From UBA12481 sp012523435 (lineage in GTDB: Bacteria > Bacteroidota > Bacteroidia > Bacteroidales > UBA12481), in contig JAQUCP010000010.1 in NCBI GenBank assembly GCA_028686135.1, positions 1 to 64,000 on the forward strand: a stretch of 64,000 nt of DNA, read 5' to 3'. Position 1 is the first letter of the stretch. The number at the start of each line of letters is the position of its first letter. The notes under the pieces are model-generated. The model saw only the letters and a program-made list of their open reading frames with translations. It was not told the DNA's origin and searched no databases. Both the position numbers and the translations under genes were made by a program. Below, piece after piece: positions 51,368 through 59,458 of the stretch.

Positions 51368-52009
51368 TTAAAGTTGAAGGAGTGATAGGTTGACATTCAC
51401 GAATCCGGGTATCACCCGATCTGCTTCTGTCAGGGTTTTCTGGTCGCCCACGCCGATGCATTTCATTCCGGCCCGGTGTGCGGCCTCCAGCCCGGCGATG
51501 GCATCCTCAAAAACGACACATTGAGATGGCTCGAGGTTCAAAGCTGCGGAAGCTTTCAGAAAGACTTCCGGATCGGGTTTTGCTTTAGTAACCTGATTTC
51601 CATCGATGATTGCATCAAAGGTTTTTTGCATTCCGATTCGTTCCAGGATGAGTGGTGCATTTCGGCTTGCTGTTCCCAGTGCGGTTTGGTAGCCGTGGCT
51701 TTTAACCAGATCAATAAAGTTTGTTACACCGGGCAAAATCTCGCTGGCAGTCATTTGGTTGATAAATTCCTTATACCATTCGTTTTTTACCGAGGCCAGC
51801 CGAAGTTTTTCTTTTGTTGGTAAGGTCAGTCCGCCAATTTCCAGAAGGATATTAAGGGATTCCATACGGCTTACCCCCTTCAGCCGTTCATTATCTTCTT
51901 CAGTAAACTCAAAACCTAGCGAATTGGCCAGGCGGTTCCATGCCTGAAAATGGTACACAGCAGTGTTAACCACTACTCCATCGAGGTCAAAAATCAGTCC
52001 TTTGATCAT
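51368..52009 (-). CDS. pgmB: Beta-phosphoglucomutase
   Basis: HAD-family enzyme converting beta-glucose-1-phosphate to glucose-6-phosphate. It has 213 residues. The nucleophile motif FDLDGVVVNT is at about 7-16, with the cap-domain segment RLKGVSRMESLNILLEI specific to PgmB, the Ser/Thr motif LGTASRN, and the acidic loop VFEDAIAGLEAA. It starts inside the stop of the MFS gene (ATGA overlap) and precedes GH65 by 10 bp. Confidence 0.93.
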   Translation of the reverse strand: MIKGLIFDLDGVVVNTAVYHFQAWNRLANSLGFEFTEEDNERLKGVSRMESLNILLEIGGLTLPTKEKLRLASVKNEWYKEFINQMTASEILPGVTNFIDLVKSHGYQTALGTASRNAPLILERIGMQKTFDAIIDGNQVTKAKPDPEVFLKASAALNLEPSQCVVFEDAIAGLEAAHRAGMKCIGVGDQKTLTEADRVIPGFVNVNLSLLQL

Positions 52010-53520
52010 TTCCTTAGTTTGGAAGGATCATCTACATCATTCACAAACAGAACTGAAACGGCGGCTATGATCATGGCGATTCCACCAAAAACCAGAGCGT
52101 ATATAGCATGTCCACCAAACAGGTGCCGGGTAAGAAATCCCAGGATTGTAGCGGCCAGGATTTGGGGAATGACGATGAAGAAGTTAAATATCCCCATGTA
52201 AACCCCCATCTTAGTAGCTGGTAATGAGCCTGTTAAGATAGCGTAGGGCATAGACAGGATGCTTGCCCAGGCGAGGCCTATTCCGGCGAAAGGTAGCAGC
52301 AGCAGATTCGGATCCCGGATCAGGATAATGCTGCAGAGTCCGATTCCTCCTGCCGTCAGTGAGATAGCGTGGGTTATTTTCCGGGAAGTATAGCGTGCCA
52401 GAATGGGTAACAGAAAGGCAAACAGAGCTGCAAAGCCGCTATAGACTCCAAACAGGACCCCAACCCAATCGGCTCCGTCGTTATAGAGTTTGGAGGTAGT
52501 ATCGCTGGTTCCGTACACGTGGCTGGTCACTGCTGCGGTTGTATAGATCCACATAGAGAAGAGGGCAAGCCAGGTGAAAAATTGAACAACAGCTAGTTGT
52601 CCCATTGTTTTCGGCATGTTTTTCAGATCGGTCAGGATTTCAGTCATGCCATTGGTCACTCCGCGACGCAGAAATGTGGAGGTCAGGAGTTGCAGGAGGC
52701 CGAATAGCAGGAGGCCTCCGCCCAGCACATACAGTTCCTTTTCCATCTTGAGAAAATAGACCAGGGCCACCAGGATTAGTCCGGCCAGGGCCCAGAGCAA
52801 TCCATTACGCAGGAATCCGGCGGGGGAGCTTTTGGCTTTCTCCTGATCGGTTTGAACGATTGGGATATTTTTCTCCTCGAAGCTTTTGATCTCCTCGGGT
52901 GAATATTCCTTCGATCGGATCACAGTCCATAGGACGGCCGTAATGAACACAGCAGCTCCGATATAGAAAGCCCATCGTACTGAGGGAGGGATTACTCCTT
53001 CGGGGGCGGTATTGGGTACCCCAAACCAGTTGGTTAGGAGGTAGGGCAGGAGTGAAGCCACGACTGCCCCTGTTCCGATGAAGAAACTCTGCATGGCGAA
53101 CCCGATCGTCCGTTGTTCGGAGGGCAGGTTATCTCCGACGAATGCCCGGAAAGGTTCCATTGAGACATTGATCGAAGCGTCCATGATCCAGAGCATTCCT
53201 GCTGCGATCCAGAGTGAAGGGGAATTAGGCATGAGAACCAGGGCGACGGAGGCCAGGATGGCCCCGGCCAGGAAGAATGGTCTTCTCCGGCCGAGACGTG
53301 TCCATGTTTTATCGCTATAGTGCCCGATAATAGGCTGAACAATCAATCCGGTAACCGGAGCTGCAATCCACAAAATCGGGATATTATCAATACTGGCGCC
53401 CAGGGTTTCAAATATCCGGCTGACGTTTGAGTTTTGCAAGGCAAATCCCATCTGAATTCCGAGAAACCCGAAACTCATATTCCAGATCTGCCAGAAACTG
53501 AGTTTTGGCTGTTTTGCCAT
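52006..53520 (-). CDS. MFS sugar transporter (SLC45/GPH-like)
   Basis: Inner-membrane permease of 504 residues with 12 predicted helices, probably sugar:proton symport. The loop 2-3 signature DKTWTRLGRRRPFFLAG is typical of the SLC45/GPH-related sugar carriers. The N-terminal NMSFGFLGIQMGFALQNSNV matches putative maltose transporters of Bacteroidota. It lies between susD and pgmB, so maltose or a maltodextrin is the expected substrate. Confidence 0.87.
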   Translation of the reverse strand: MAKQPKLSFWQIWNMSFGFLGIQMGFALQNSNVSRIFETLGASIDNIPILWIAAPVTGLIVQPIIGHYSDKTWTRLGRRRPFFLAGAILASVALVLMPNSPSLWIAAGMLWIMDASINVSMEPFRAFVGDNLPSEQRTIGFAMQSFFIGTGAVVASLLPYLLTNWFGVPNTAPEGVIPPSVRWAFYIGAAVFITAVLWTVIRSKEYSPEEIKSFEEKNIPIVQTDQEKAKSSPAGFLRNGLLWALAGLILVALVYFLKMEKELYVLGGGLLLFGLLQLLTSTFLRRGVTNGMTEILTDLKNMPKTMGQLAVVQFFTWLALFSMWIYTTAAVTSHVYGTSDTTSKLYNDGADWVGVLFGVYSGFAALFAFLLPILARYTSRKITHAISLTAGGIGLCSIILIRDPNLLLLPFAGIGLAWASILSMPYAILTGSLPATKMGVYMGIFNFFIVIPQILAATILGFLTRHLFGGHAIYALVFGGIAMIIAAVSVLFVNDVDDPSKLRK

Positions 53521-53521
53521 G

Positions 53522-54853
53522 CTATTGATTCTGATTTAAGTTTGGATTGACATCCAGCTCCCGCTGTGGTATTTTAAACAGTAGTTTGCCGTCATTCCAT
53601 GGAAGCCCAGCGATATTTCGCTGCAGCCTTCTCAAATTGTGAAAATAGTCGCCCTCAAATGCCAGTTCCTTTATCCGTTGCAAGAAGATGGAGTTTAGAG
53701 TTGCTCGGGAAACTTTGGGCAGTGTAGCCCGTTCGCGGATGGTGTTCAGGTCACTCACAGCCTGTGTATCATTTGGGCCATCGGGCGCGAACATCACCCG
53801 GCTTTCGGCACGGGTCAGGTACATCTCTGACAGCCGGAGGATCGGAACATGCATATAGCGGTCGTCAAATTTCTTGGTGAAGAATTTTCCATCAATATTC
53901 TCATAGAGTTGGAGCACACGGTTGTCTCCAGCACTCTTTTCTGAGGCAAGGGTTTGGATATAATCATTTGATGGTGAGAACTTACCGGATGATTTAAAGC
54001 GATAGTACCCGTTCAGGGTTCCGCAGGAGGCATCCGTTTCGGTACTCATGATTCCAAAGATCATTTCTTTCGACTTAGTGGAGCTGTAGTTATTGATGAT
54101 TTGTTCTTCCAGTTGTGTTCCGCTACCATTGATGACTTCGGTACAAGCTTCGGCCGACAGTTCATAATCGCCATGATAGAAATATACTCTGGCTAGCAAG
54201 GCCTTAGCTGCCCATTTAGTTGCGCGGTCCTGATTACTTGATGGCAACAGGCTAGCTGCCCGGGTTAAGTCGGCAATGATATTCTGATAACATGTTTCCA
54301 TGTCATCGCGGGCTGGCTTATGTTCGATACCGCTAGGTTCTTTCAGGTAGGGAACACCCTCACCGGTTATCGGATTTCCGATATAACGAAGCATGTCGAA
54401 ATAGAGTAAAGCTCTGATAAACAGTGCTTCACCTTCAATTCGATCACGATTAGCTTCGATTTCACTATCCTCAACATTGGGGATCTCCATGATCACGGAG
54501 TTGACCAGATTGATGGTGAAATAGGCATTTGACCAGAAGCTGGTGGTGATTCGGTTGTCGGCCGTCATGGTTTTGTTGAGCATTTGAAGCTCTTCATAGA
54601 CGGTGTTCTGTTCGCCTGAGATTTTGACATTATCGGCCAGCATATCACCGGCGACCCAGATACGGCCGCCATAGAGGTCTCCGCCCTGGAGGCGGTCATA
54701 AGCTCCGATAATGGCTGACTGCAATCCCAGTGTTGAATTGAGGGCTGTCTTATCGGAGAGGTCCATTTGGGGCTCCATATCCAGAATTCCTTCGCAAGAG
54801 TGAAGAGCGAAGGCAAGGGTGAGAGCCAGGCTTATATATTTTATTGTTTTCAT
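53522..54853 (-). CDS. SusD/RagB-type outer-membrane glycan-binding lipoprotein
   Basis: Surface lipoprotein of 443 residues that forms a lid on the SusC channel and captures oligosaccharides. The signal peptide ends with lipidated Cys20 (FALHSC). The helical TPR-like scaffold is typical (EGEALFIRALLYFDMLRYIG, KWAAKALLARVYFYHGDYEL). The C-terminal RagB pattern is present (LRLSEMYLTRAESRVMF, RIKELAFEGDYFHNLRR). It lies 18 bp after susC. Confidence 0.95.
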   Translation of the reverse strand: MKTIKYISLALTLAFALHSCEGILDMEPQMDLSDKTALNSTLGLQSAIIGAYDRLQGGDLYGGRIWVAGDMLADNVKISGEQNTVYEELQMLNKTMTADNRITTSFWSNAYFTINLVNSVIMEIPNVEDSEIEANRDRIEGEALFIRALLYFDMLRYIGNPITGEGVPYLKEPSGIEHKPARDDMETCYQNIIADLTRAASLLPSSNQDRATKWAAKALLARVYFYHGDYELSAEACTEVINGSGTQLEEQIINNYSSTKSKEMIFGIMSTETDASCGTLNGYYRFKSSGKFSPSNDYIQTLASEKSAGDNRVLQLYENIDGKFFTKKFDDRYMHVPILRLSEMYLTRAESRVMFAPDGPNDTQAVSDLNTIRERATLPKVSRATLNSIFLQRIKELAFEGDYFHNLRRLQRNIAGLPWNDGKLLFKIPQRELDVNPNLNQNQ

Positions 54854-54871
54854 TTCTCGTGCGATTTTAGG

Positions 54872-57800
54872 TTAGATGGTAATGCTGATTCCGATCATGG
54901 CTGTTTTGATCTGTGGCGGACTCAAGTAGGTGACTCCCTGGGTTGTGTTGCCCGAGTTGTCGCGGTTAACTTCCGGATCCCAGCCGCTAAAATTGGTCAG
55001 AGTCCAAAGGTTTTGGCCTTTAAAGTAGATGCGGGCGTTGGTCACTTTGATTCTTTTGGTGAACGATGCCGGAAGGTAATATCCAAAGGTCACATCTTTC
55101 AGTCTCAAGAATGAGGCATCTTCCAGATATCTGGTTGTGTTGTAGTTACGATTGTCAGGTTGCCAGGTGAGTCGTTGGACTGTTCCATCAGGGTTTTCGG
55201 GGGTCCATGCATCCAGGACTTTGGTTGTCTGGTTCCAGTTACCATCGATACCACCTTCGAGGAATTTACCATCATCGCGATAGACTTCTTGGCCGTAAGC
55301 CCAGGTGAACATGATGCTCAGGTCGAAATTCTTCCAGGTGAACAGGTTAGTCATTCCCCCAAAGAAATCAGGGTAAGGATTTCCGGTAACGACAGCATCC
55401 CGTTCGTAATTATATTCATTGGTGACTTCACCGGTCTCCTGGTTAATGAAGAGTTCATCACCGGTTTCCGGATCGATGCCGACCCACTCGACCAACCGCC
55501 ATGCTCCGATAGGGAATCCTTCCTGGGCGAAGTTGTTTCCATAGTTTTCACCGGCAATGATTTGTCCCTGGATGTCCAGGATTTCGTTATAGTTTCTGGC
55601 CAGGTTCAGGTCTGTTTTCCATTTGAATTTTCCGGTCAGGTTGTTGGAGGTCAGGAAGAACTCGATCCCTCGGTTCATCATTGACCCAACGTTACGGGTG
55701 ACGTTGGATGATCCACTGGTTTCAGGGATATTCACTCGTAGCAGCATGTCAGTAGTCTGTTTGTAGTACCAGTCGAATCCTCCGGAGATTCTTCCTTCGA
55801 GGATTCCCCAGTCGAGTCCTGCATCAAACTGCCGCACTTTTTCCCATCCAAGGAAAGGATTAGCGATGTTCCCTGTGCCGATGCCGGATTCGTTGTAATA
55901 CTGTGTGGCATAATAGGTTCCATAATAGCTATAGTTACCGATAGCGGCGTTTCCGGTCATTCCGTAGGAGCTTCTAAGTTTAAGGAAGGAGAGTACCGGA
56001 ACTCCGAGCATGAATGATTCATCGGTGATGATCCAGCCCACAGAAACTGCGGGGAACCATCCGAATCGGTTCTCTTGACCGAATCTGGATGAGCCGTCTC
56101 GTCTGATGCTCAGGGACAGCAGGTATTTATCCTTGAAGGCGTAATTGGTTCTAGCGAAATAGGATACAAAAGAGTATCCACCTTCATAGGCGTAGCCATT
56201 CTTTTTAGTACCGCTGCCCGGGTTAAAGAGGGTAGGGCTGGCGAGCTGTTCAGCCGAAAACTCGGCATCATACTGATAGCTTTTTTCGGCTGACATACCG
56301 ATCATGGCATTGACTTCATGATTTTCGGCGAATGTATGATCGAAGCTGAAGTAGTTGTTGGTGTACCAGTTGTTTACTGATACCCTGCGATCCTGTGCCC
56401 AGTCCACTTCCTGGGTGAGGGTTCCGATCCATCGGTACTCTCGCTGGAAGAGGTTAGTGAGAGCATATTCTGAGCGGAATTTCAGCCAGGAGGCTAATTT
56501 ATATTCGCCAAAGAGATTTGCCATGATGTTGGTAGCGTCCTGAACATGTTTGGTATTACTCTCAAAGGCCATCGGGTTGGTGCCGCTTCTTGGGGCGAAG
56601 AAATTCCCTGCTGAGTCCATCACCGGCATAATTGGAAGGCTTCTGGACTGTGCTGTTCCGAGGCCTCCTGCCCAAGAGGTTTGGACGCGGTTATTTTTAA
56701 AATTGGAGTACGTCATTTTCGCTCCGATCGTCAATCGGTTTGTTGCCTTGTGTATCAGGTCGATATGACCAGATGCGCGGCTAAATGCGTTATTGATGAT
56801 GACTCCTTTGTCATCGCGATAGGTCAATCCGGCATAGAAGGTTGTTTTCTGGCTGCCGCCTCTGATGTTAAAGCTTCCCTCCTGGACGAATCCTGGCCGG
56901 AGCATCTCATCGATCCAGTCGGTATTGGTGTTATCTGCGATTTCGCGGGTAATTCCAAAGGGGAGACCATCATAGAATTCCTGGTAGTTTCCCGAGGTAT
57001 CTTTTCCTGAGTTAGCCCAGGCCATTTTGGCCATCTGGAGGTATTCTGGACCGGACAGCAGGTCGAGTCGTTTAGTCACATCCGTTACGCCGGCATAGTA
57101 GCTGGCGTTGATCTCGGATTTTCCTTCCTGGCCGCTTTTGGTTGTGATCAGGACGACTCCGTTGGCTGACCGTGATCCGTAGATAGCAGCAGCCGAGGCA
57201 TCTTTCAGGATCTCGATGGATTCGATATCAGCCGGGTTAATGAGGGCGAGGGCGTTGGTTCCGTCGCCAAATCCTGAAGCTCCATAATCACCAGCGATCA
57301 TCGGTACGCCGTCGATCACATAGAGCGGCTGACTGGAAGCGGAGAGGGAGGAGGTACCTCGGACGCGGATAGTCACTGGTGCTCCGGCCAGCCCGTTATC
57401 GGAAGTTACCTGTACCCCGGATGACCTTCCCTGCAGAGCGGCTTCGAAGGAAGGTACTGAGATATTCGCGATTTCCTGTGCTTTGATACTAGAGATAGAG
57501 CTGGTGATGCTTCTTTTTCGGTTGGTTCCGAATCCGACCACCACCAGTTCTTCCATATTCATGACATCAGTTTCCAGAACCAGGTTAATGATAAGACTCT
57601 GATTTTCAATGGAAATGTCGCGGGTAATGGGTTTGAAGCCAATCGAAGAGGCCCGAAGGGTAAAGTTCCCCGACGGGATCTTGGTGATCTCATAGTTACC
57701 ATCAACATCTGATGCAGCCCCGATGGTAGTTCCAAGTAGAACAACGGAGGCACCGATAACCGGATTATTATCGCTATCGGTCACCTTACCTGAGATTTTT

Positions 57801-57877
57801 CCCGTCTGGGCATTCACAACTAGTGTTATAGTCAGGAATGTCATCAGCAGGAGAATTTTTTGAAACGGACTTGACAT
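54872..57877 (-). CDS. SusC-type TonB-dependent outer-membrane transporter
   Basis: Beta-barrel importer of 1001 residues powered by TonB. The signal peptide ends near VNAQ. A carboxypeptidase-regulatory-like domain (about 25-110; GKISGKVTDSDNNPVIGASV) is followed by the SusC TonB-box region MEELVVVGFGTNRKRSI, then the plug (about 120-235; VTIRVRGTSSL, DIESIEILKDASAAAIYGSR) and a barrel to the C-terminus. There is no N-terminal STN domain, so anti-sigma signalling is not expected. Control by the adjacent LacI protein is more likely. Confidence 0.96.
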   Translation of the reverse strand: MSSPFQKILLLMTFLTITLVVNAQTGKISGKVTDSDNNPVIGASVVLLGTTIGAASDVDGNYEITKIPSGNFTLRASSIGFKPITRDISIENQSLIINLVLETDVMNMEELVVVGFGTNRKRSITSSISSIKAQEIANISVPSFEAALQGRSSGVQVTSDNGLAGAPVTIRVRGTSSLSASSQPLYVIDGVPMIAGDYGASGFGDGTNALALINPADIESIEILKDASAAAIYGSRSANGVVLITTKSGQEGKSEINASYYAGVTDVTKRLDLLSGPEYLQMAKMAWANSGKDTSGNYQEFYDGLPFGITREIADNTNTDWIDEMLRPGFVQEGSFNIRGGSQKTTFYAGLTYRDDKGVIINNAFSRASGHIDLIHKATNRLTIGAKMTYSNFKNNRVQTSWAGGLGTAQSRSLPIMPVMDSAGNFFAPRSGTNPMAFESNTKHVQDATNIMANLFGEYKLASWLKFRSEYALTNLFQREYRWIGTLTQEVDWAQDRRVSVNNWYTNNYFSFDHTFAENHEVNAMIGMSAEKSYQYDAEFSAEQLASPTLFNPGSGTKKNGYAYEGGYSFVSYFARTNYAFKDKYLLSLSIRRDGSSRFGQENRFGWFPAVSVGWIITDESFMLGVPVLSFLKLRSSYGMTGNAAIGNYSYYGTYYATQYYNESGIGTGNIANPFLGWEKVRQFDAGLDWGILEGRISGGFDWYYKQTTDMLLRVNIPETSGSSNVTRNVGSMMNRGIEFFLTSNNLTGKFKWKTDLNLARNYNEILDIQGQIIAGENYGNNFAQEGFPIGAWRLVEWVGIDPETGDELFINQETGEVTNEYNYERDAVVTGNPYPDFFGGMTNLFTWKNFDLSIMFTWAYGQEVYRDDGKFLEGGIDGNWNQTTKVLDAWTPENPDGTVQRLTWQPDNRNYNTTRYLEDASFLRLKDVTFGYYLPASFTKRIKVTNARIYFKGQNLWTLTNFSGWDPEVNRDNSGNTTQGVTYLSPPQIKTAMIGISITI

Positions 57878-57906
57878 AGTGAATTGGATTAAGTGAAATA
57901 TGTTTC

Positions 57907-57922
57907 GATAGGTTTACCTATC
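57907..57922. promoter_or_regulatory. Palindrome in the susC leader
   Basis: GATAGGT-TT-ACCTATC is a 7-bp perfect inverted repeat with a 2-bp centre. It lies 29 bp before the susC ATG and downstream of a 7-of-8 promoter-like box (TGCATTTG on the minus strand, 57958-57951). Its role is unknown. It differs from the LacI-type motif nearby. Confidence 0.4.
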
Positions 57923-58009
57923 AAAATTGGTAAAATTCTTGCTATTATGCCAAATGCACTAGTCTAAAATCACTTGAAAAACAATTGGTTGGAACCCGGA
58001 GAGCCAGAT

Positions 58010-58023
58010 TTCAAACGATTGCG
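58010..58023 (-). promoter_or_regulatory. Candidate LacI operator, copy 1 (upstream of susC)
   Basis: The minus strand reads CGCAATCGTTTGAA, sharing 11 invariant positions with two other copies in this locus. It lies 132 bp upstream of the susC ATG and 16 bp after the lacI stop. The core CAAxCGxTTG is a CG-centred near-palindrome of LacI-family operator type. Confidence 0.55.
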
Positions 58024-58039
58024 GACGAAAGTGAATTTT

Positions 58040-59074
58040 TTATTCTGAGAGGATGCTGATACGGGTGGAGTCGCGCAGAATCAGTTCTGATTTGATGACG
58101 TGGTGGATGAAAGGTAGGGCTGCTCCTTGGGCCATCAATCGATCGAGCAGTAATTGAATGGAAGCTTGTCCAATTTGATATCCGTGTTGATCGACGGTAC
58201 TCAGTGCTGGATGGGTGACTTGGGAGAGCTCGTCGTTACTGAATCCGATGACTGAAACTTGTTGGGGAATGGGGATTGCCAATTCCAGTAATGATTTGAT
58301 AACCCCAGTGGCTGTCAGGTCATTAACGGTAAAGAACGCGTCGGGTGGTTGCGTCATGTTCATCAGTTGCTTGGTTCGGATTCGGGCCTGTTTGAAGTTA
58401 TCACAATACATGATTAGATCGCGGTTAACTTCCAGGTTATTATCTCTTAGTGCATCCGAATAACCCATCCGGCGCAGGTCGGCAATGGGTAATCCCGGAG
58501 GTCCACTGAGGTGTGATATCCGTCGGCATCCAGTTCTAATCAGATGATTAACAGCCATATAAGCACCATGATAGTCGTCTACGGTTACTTTATCGGTTTC
58601 TAGATCTGAGGTTACGCGGTCGAACATAACCATTGGGATACCCTGGTCGAGAGCATTCCTCAGATGGTCATAATTCCGGGTTTCTTTGGATAAGGAGATC
58701 AGGATACCTTCCACGCGACTGGCCAGCAGTGTTTGAACACCAATGACTTCACGGTTATAGGATTCATTGGTTTGAAAGATGATCATATTATACCCGGCGT
58801 CGTAAGCTAGATCTTCGATTCCGGCGATGACTAGAGAGAAGAAGTGGTGAACGATTTCCGGGATGACCAGTCCGAGGGTTTTTGTCCGGTTACTTCTCAG
58901 ACTCAGTGCGATGGCATTGGGCTTATAGTTCATGCGCCTAGCCAAATCGTTCACTTTTTTTCGTGTTTCCTCCGAAATGGCGGGGTTATTTCGCAGTGCT
59001 TTGGAGACGGTGGACGGGGCAATCCCCAGTTCATCCGCAAGATCCTTAATGGTTACTACTCCCTTAGCCATCAT
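58040..59074 (-). CDS. LacI-family transcriptional regulator
   Basis: DNA-binding sugar sensor of 344 residues; a start at the second Met is equally possible. The N-terminal helix-turn-helix (about 8-27) reads TIKDLADELGIAPSTVSKAL, followed by the hinge helix (PNAIALSLRSNRT). The periplasmic-binding-protein-like effector domain (about 65-335) has LGLVIPEIVHHFFSLVIAGI, VEGILISLSKE and STVDQHGYQIGQASIQLL. It lies between susC and the plus-strand binding protein and amylase genes, and three copies of a CG-centred 14-bp motif flank it. It probably controls the whole locus and itself. Confidence 0.92.
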   Translation of the reverse strand: MMAKGVVTIKDLADELGIAPSTVSKALRNNPAISEETRKKVNDLARRMNYKPNAIALSLRSNRTKTLGLVIPEIVHHFFSLVIAGIEDLAYDAGYNMIIFQTNESYNREVIGVQTLLASRVEGILISLSKETRNYDHLRNALDQGIPMVMFDRVTSDLETDKVTVDDYHGAYMAVNHLIRTGCRRISHLSGPPGLPIADLRRMGYSDALRDNNLEVNRDLIMYCDNFKQARIRTKQLMNMTQPPDAFFTVNDLTATGVIKSLLELAIPIPQQVSVIGFSNDELSQVTHPALSTVDQHGYQIGQASIQLLLDRLMAQGAALPFIHHVIKSELILRDSTRISILSE

Positions 59075-59082
59075 AAAAATTG

Positions 59083-59109
59083 AGAAATCGTTTGAATTCT
59101 ATAAATGTA
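59083..59109 (-). promoter_or_regulatory. Candidate LacI operator, copy 2, with lacI promoter box
   Basis: AGAAATCGTTTGAA at 59083-59096 matches the shared 14-bp motif. On the minus strand a 7-of-8 promoter-like box (TACATTTA, 59109-59102) lies just upstream of it, and the lacI ATG (59074) just downstream. Binding here would block lacI transcription, that is, autoregulation. Confidence 0.5.
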
Positions 59110-59319
59110 GGAAGTTTTTTATGCTGAGAAGTATCGTTACAGGGGAAAAGAGATGAAAACTTCCTGCTCTTGCGAAAAAATCAAGAAGTATGTGAGAAAA
59201 TCGAATAAAAAAGCTTTTGGTTCGTCCCCCCAATGCTATTTTTTGGACCATTCTTAGCCCGAAGAAGAGGATTTTAGGATACCGTTATCGCTTTTTTTTT
59301 GCTACCAGTAAAAGAAGGC

Positions 59320-59333
59320 TGCAATCGATTGAA
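59320..59333 (+). promoter_or_regulatory. Candidate LacI operator, copy 3 (upstream of the binding protein and amylase)
   Basis: TGCAATCGATTGAA contains a perfect 10-bp palindrome CAATCGATTG (59322-59331). It differs at one position from the catabolite-repression consensus TGnAAnCGnTnnCA of LacI-family proteins. It lies 90 bp upstream of the promoter box at 59423. Confidence 0.55.
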
Positions 59334-59422
59334 ATAGCTTCTCCAGCTCATTGAAGATTATGTTAATCTGTAATATTTTCAATAAGTTACGCTGTTATAG
59401 AGAGCTTTGCATATTCTTTTTG

Positions 59423-59430
59423 TAAATTTG
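59423..59430 (+). promoter_or_regulatory. Promoter -7 box for the starch-binding-like protein
   Basis: TAAATTTG, a perfect TAnnTTTG match, lies 28 nt before the ATG at 59459. No convincing -33 element is present, which would fit a regulated promoter. Confidence 0.5.
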
Positions 59431-59458
59431 AGTTAGTGAATTTAAAATCAAAAAACTT

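Larger units (their letters stand above)
59075..59458. other. 384-bp divergent regulatory region of the alpha-glucan locus
   Basis: This gene-free stretch holds the lacI promoter-like box and operator copy 2 near its left end, operator copy 3 in the right half, and the TAnnTTTG box of the plus-strand pair at its right end. Between them are AT-rich sequence and T-runs (for example near 59291-59300). I see no ORF or RNA gene. Confidence 0.6.

Noticed and set aside
59216..59300. T-runs in the divergent region as a terminator.
   Set aside because: I found no stable stem immediately before the T-runs.
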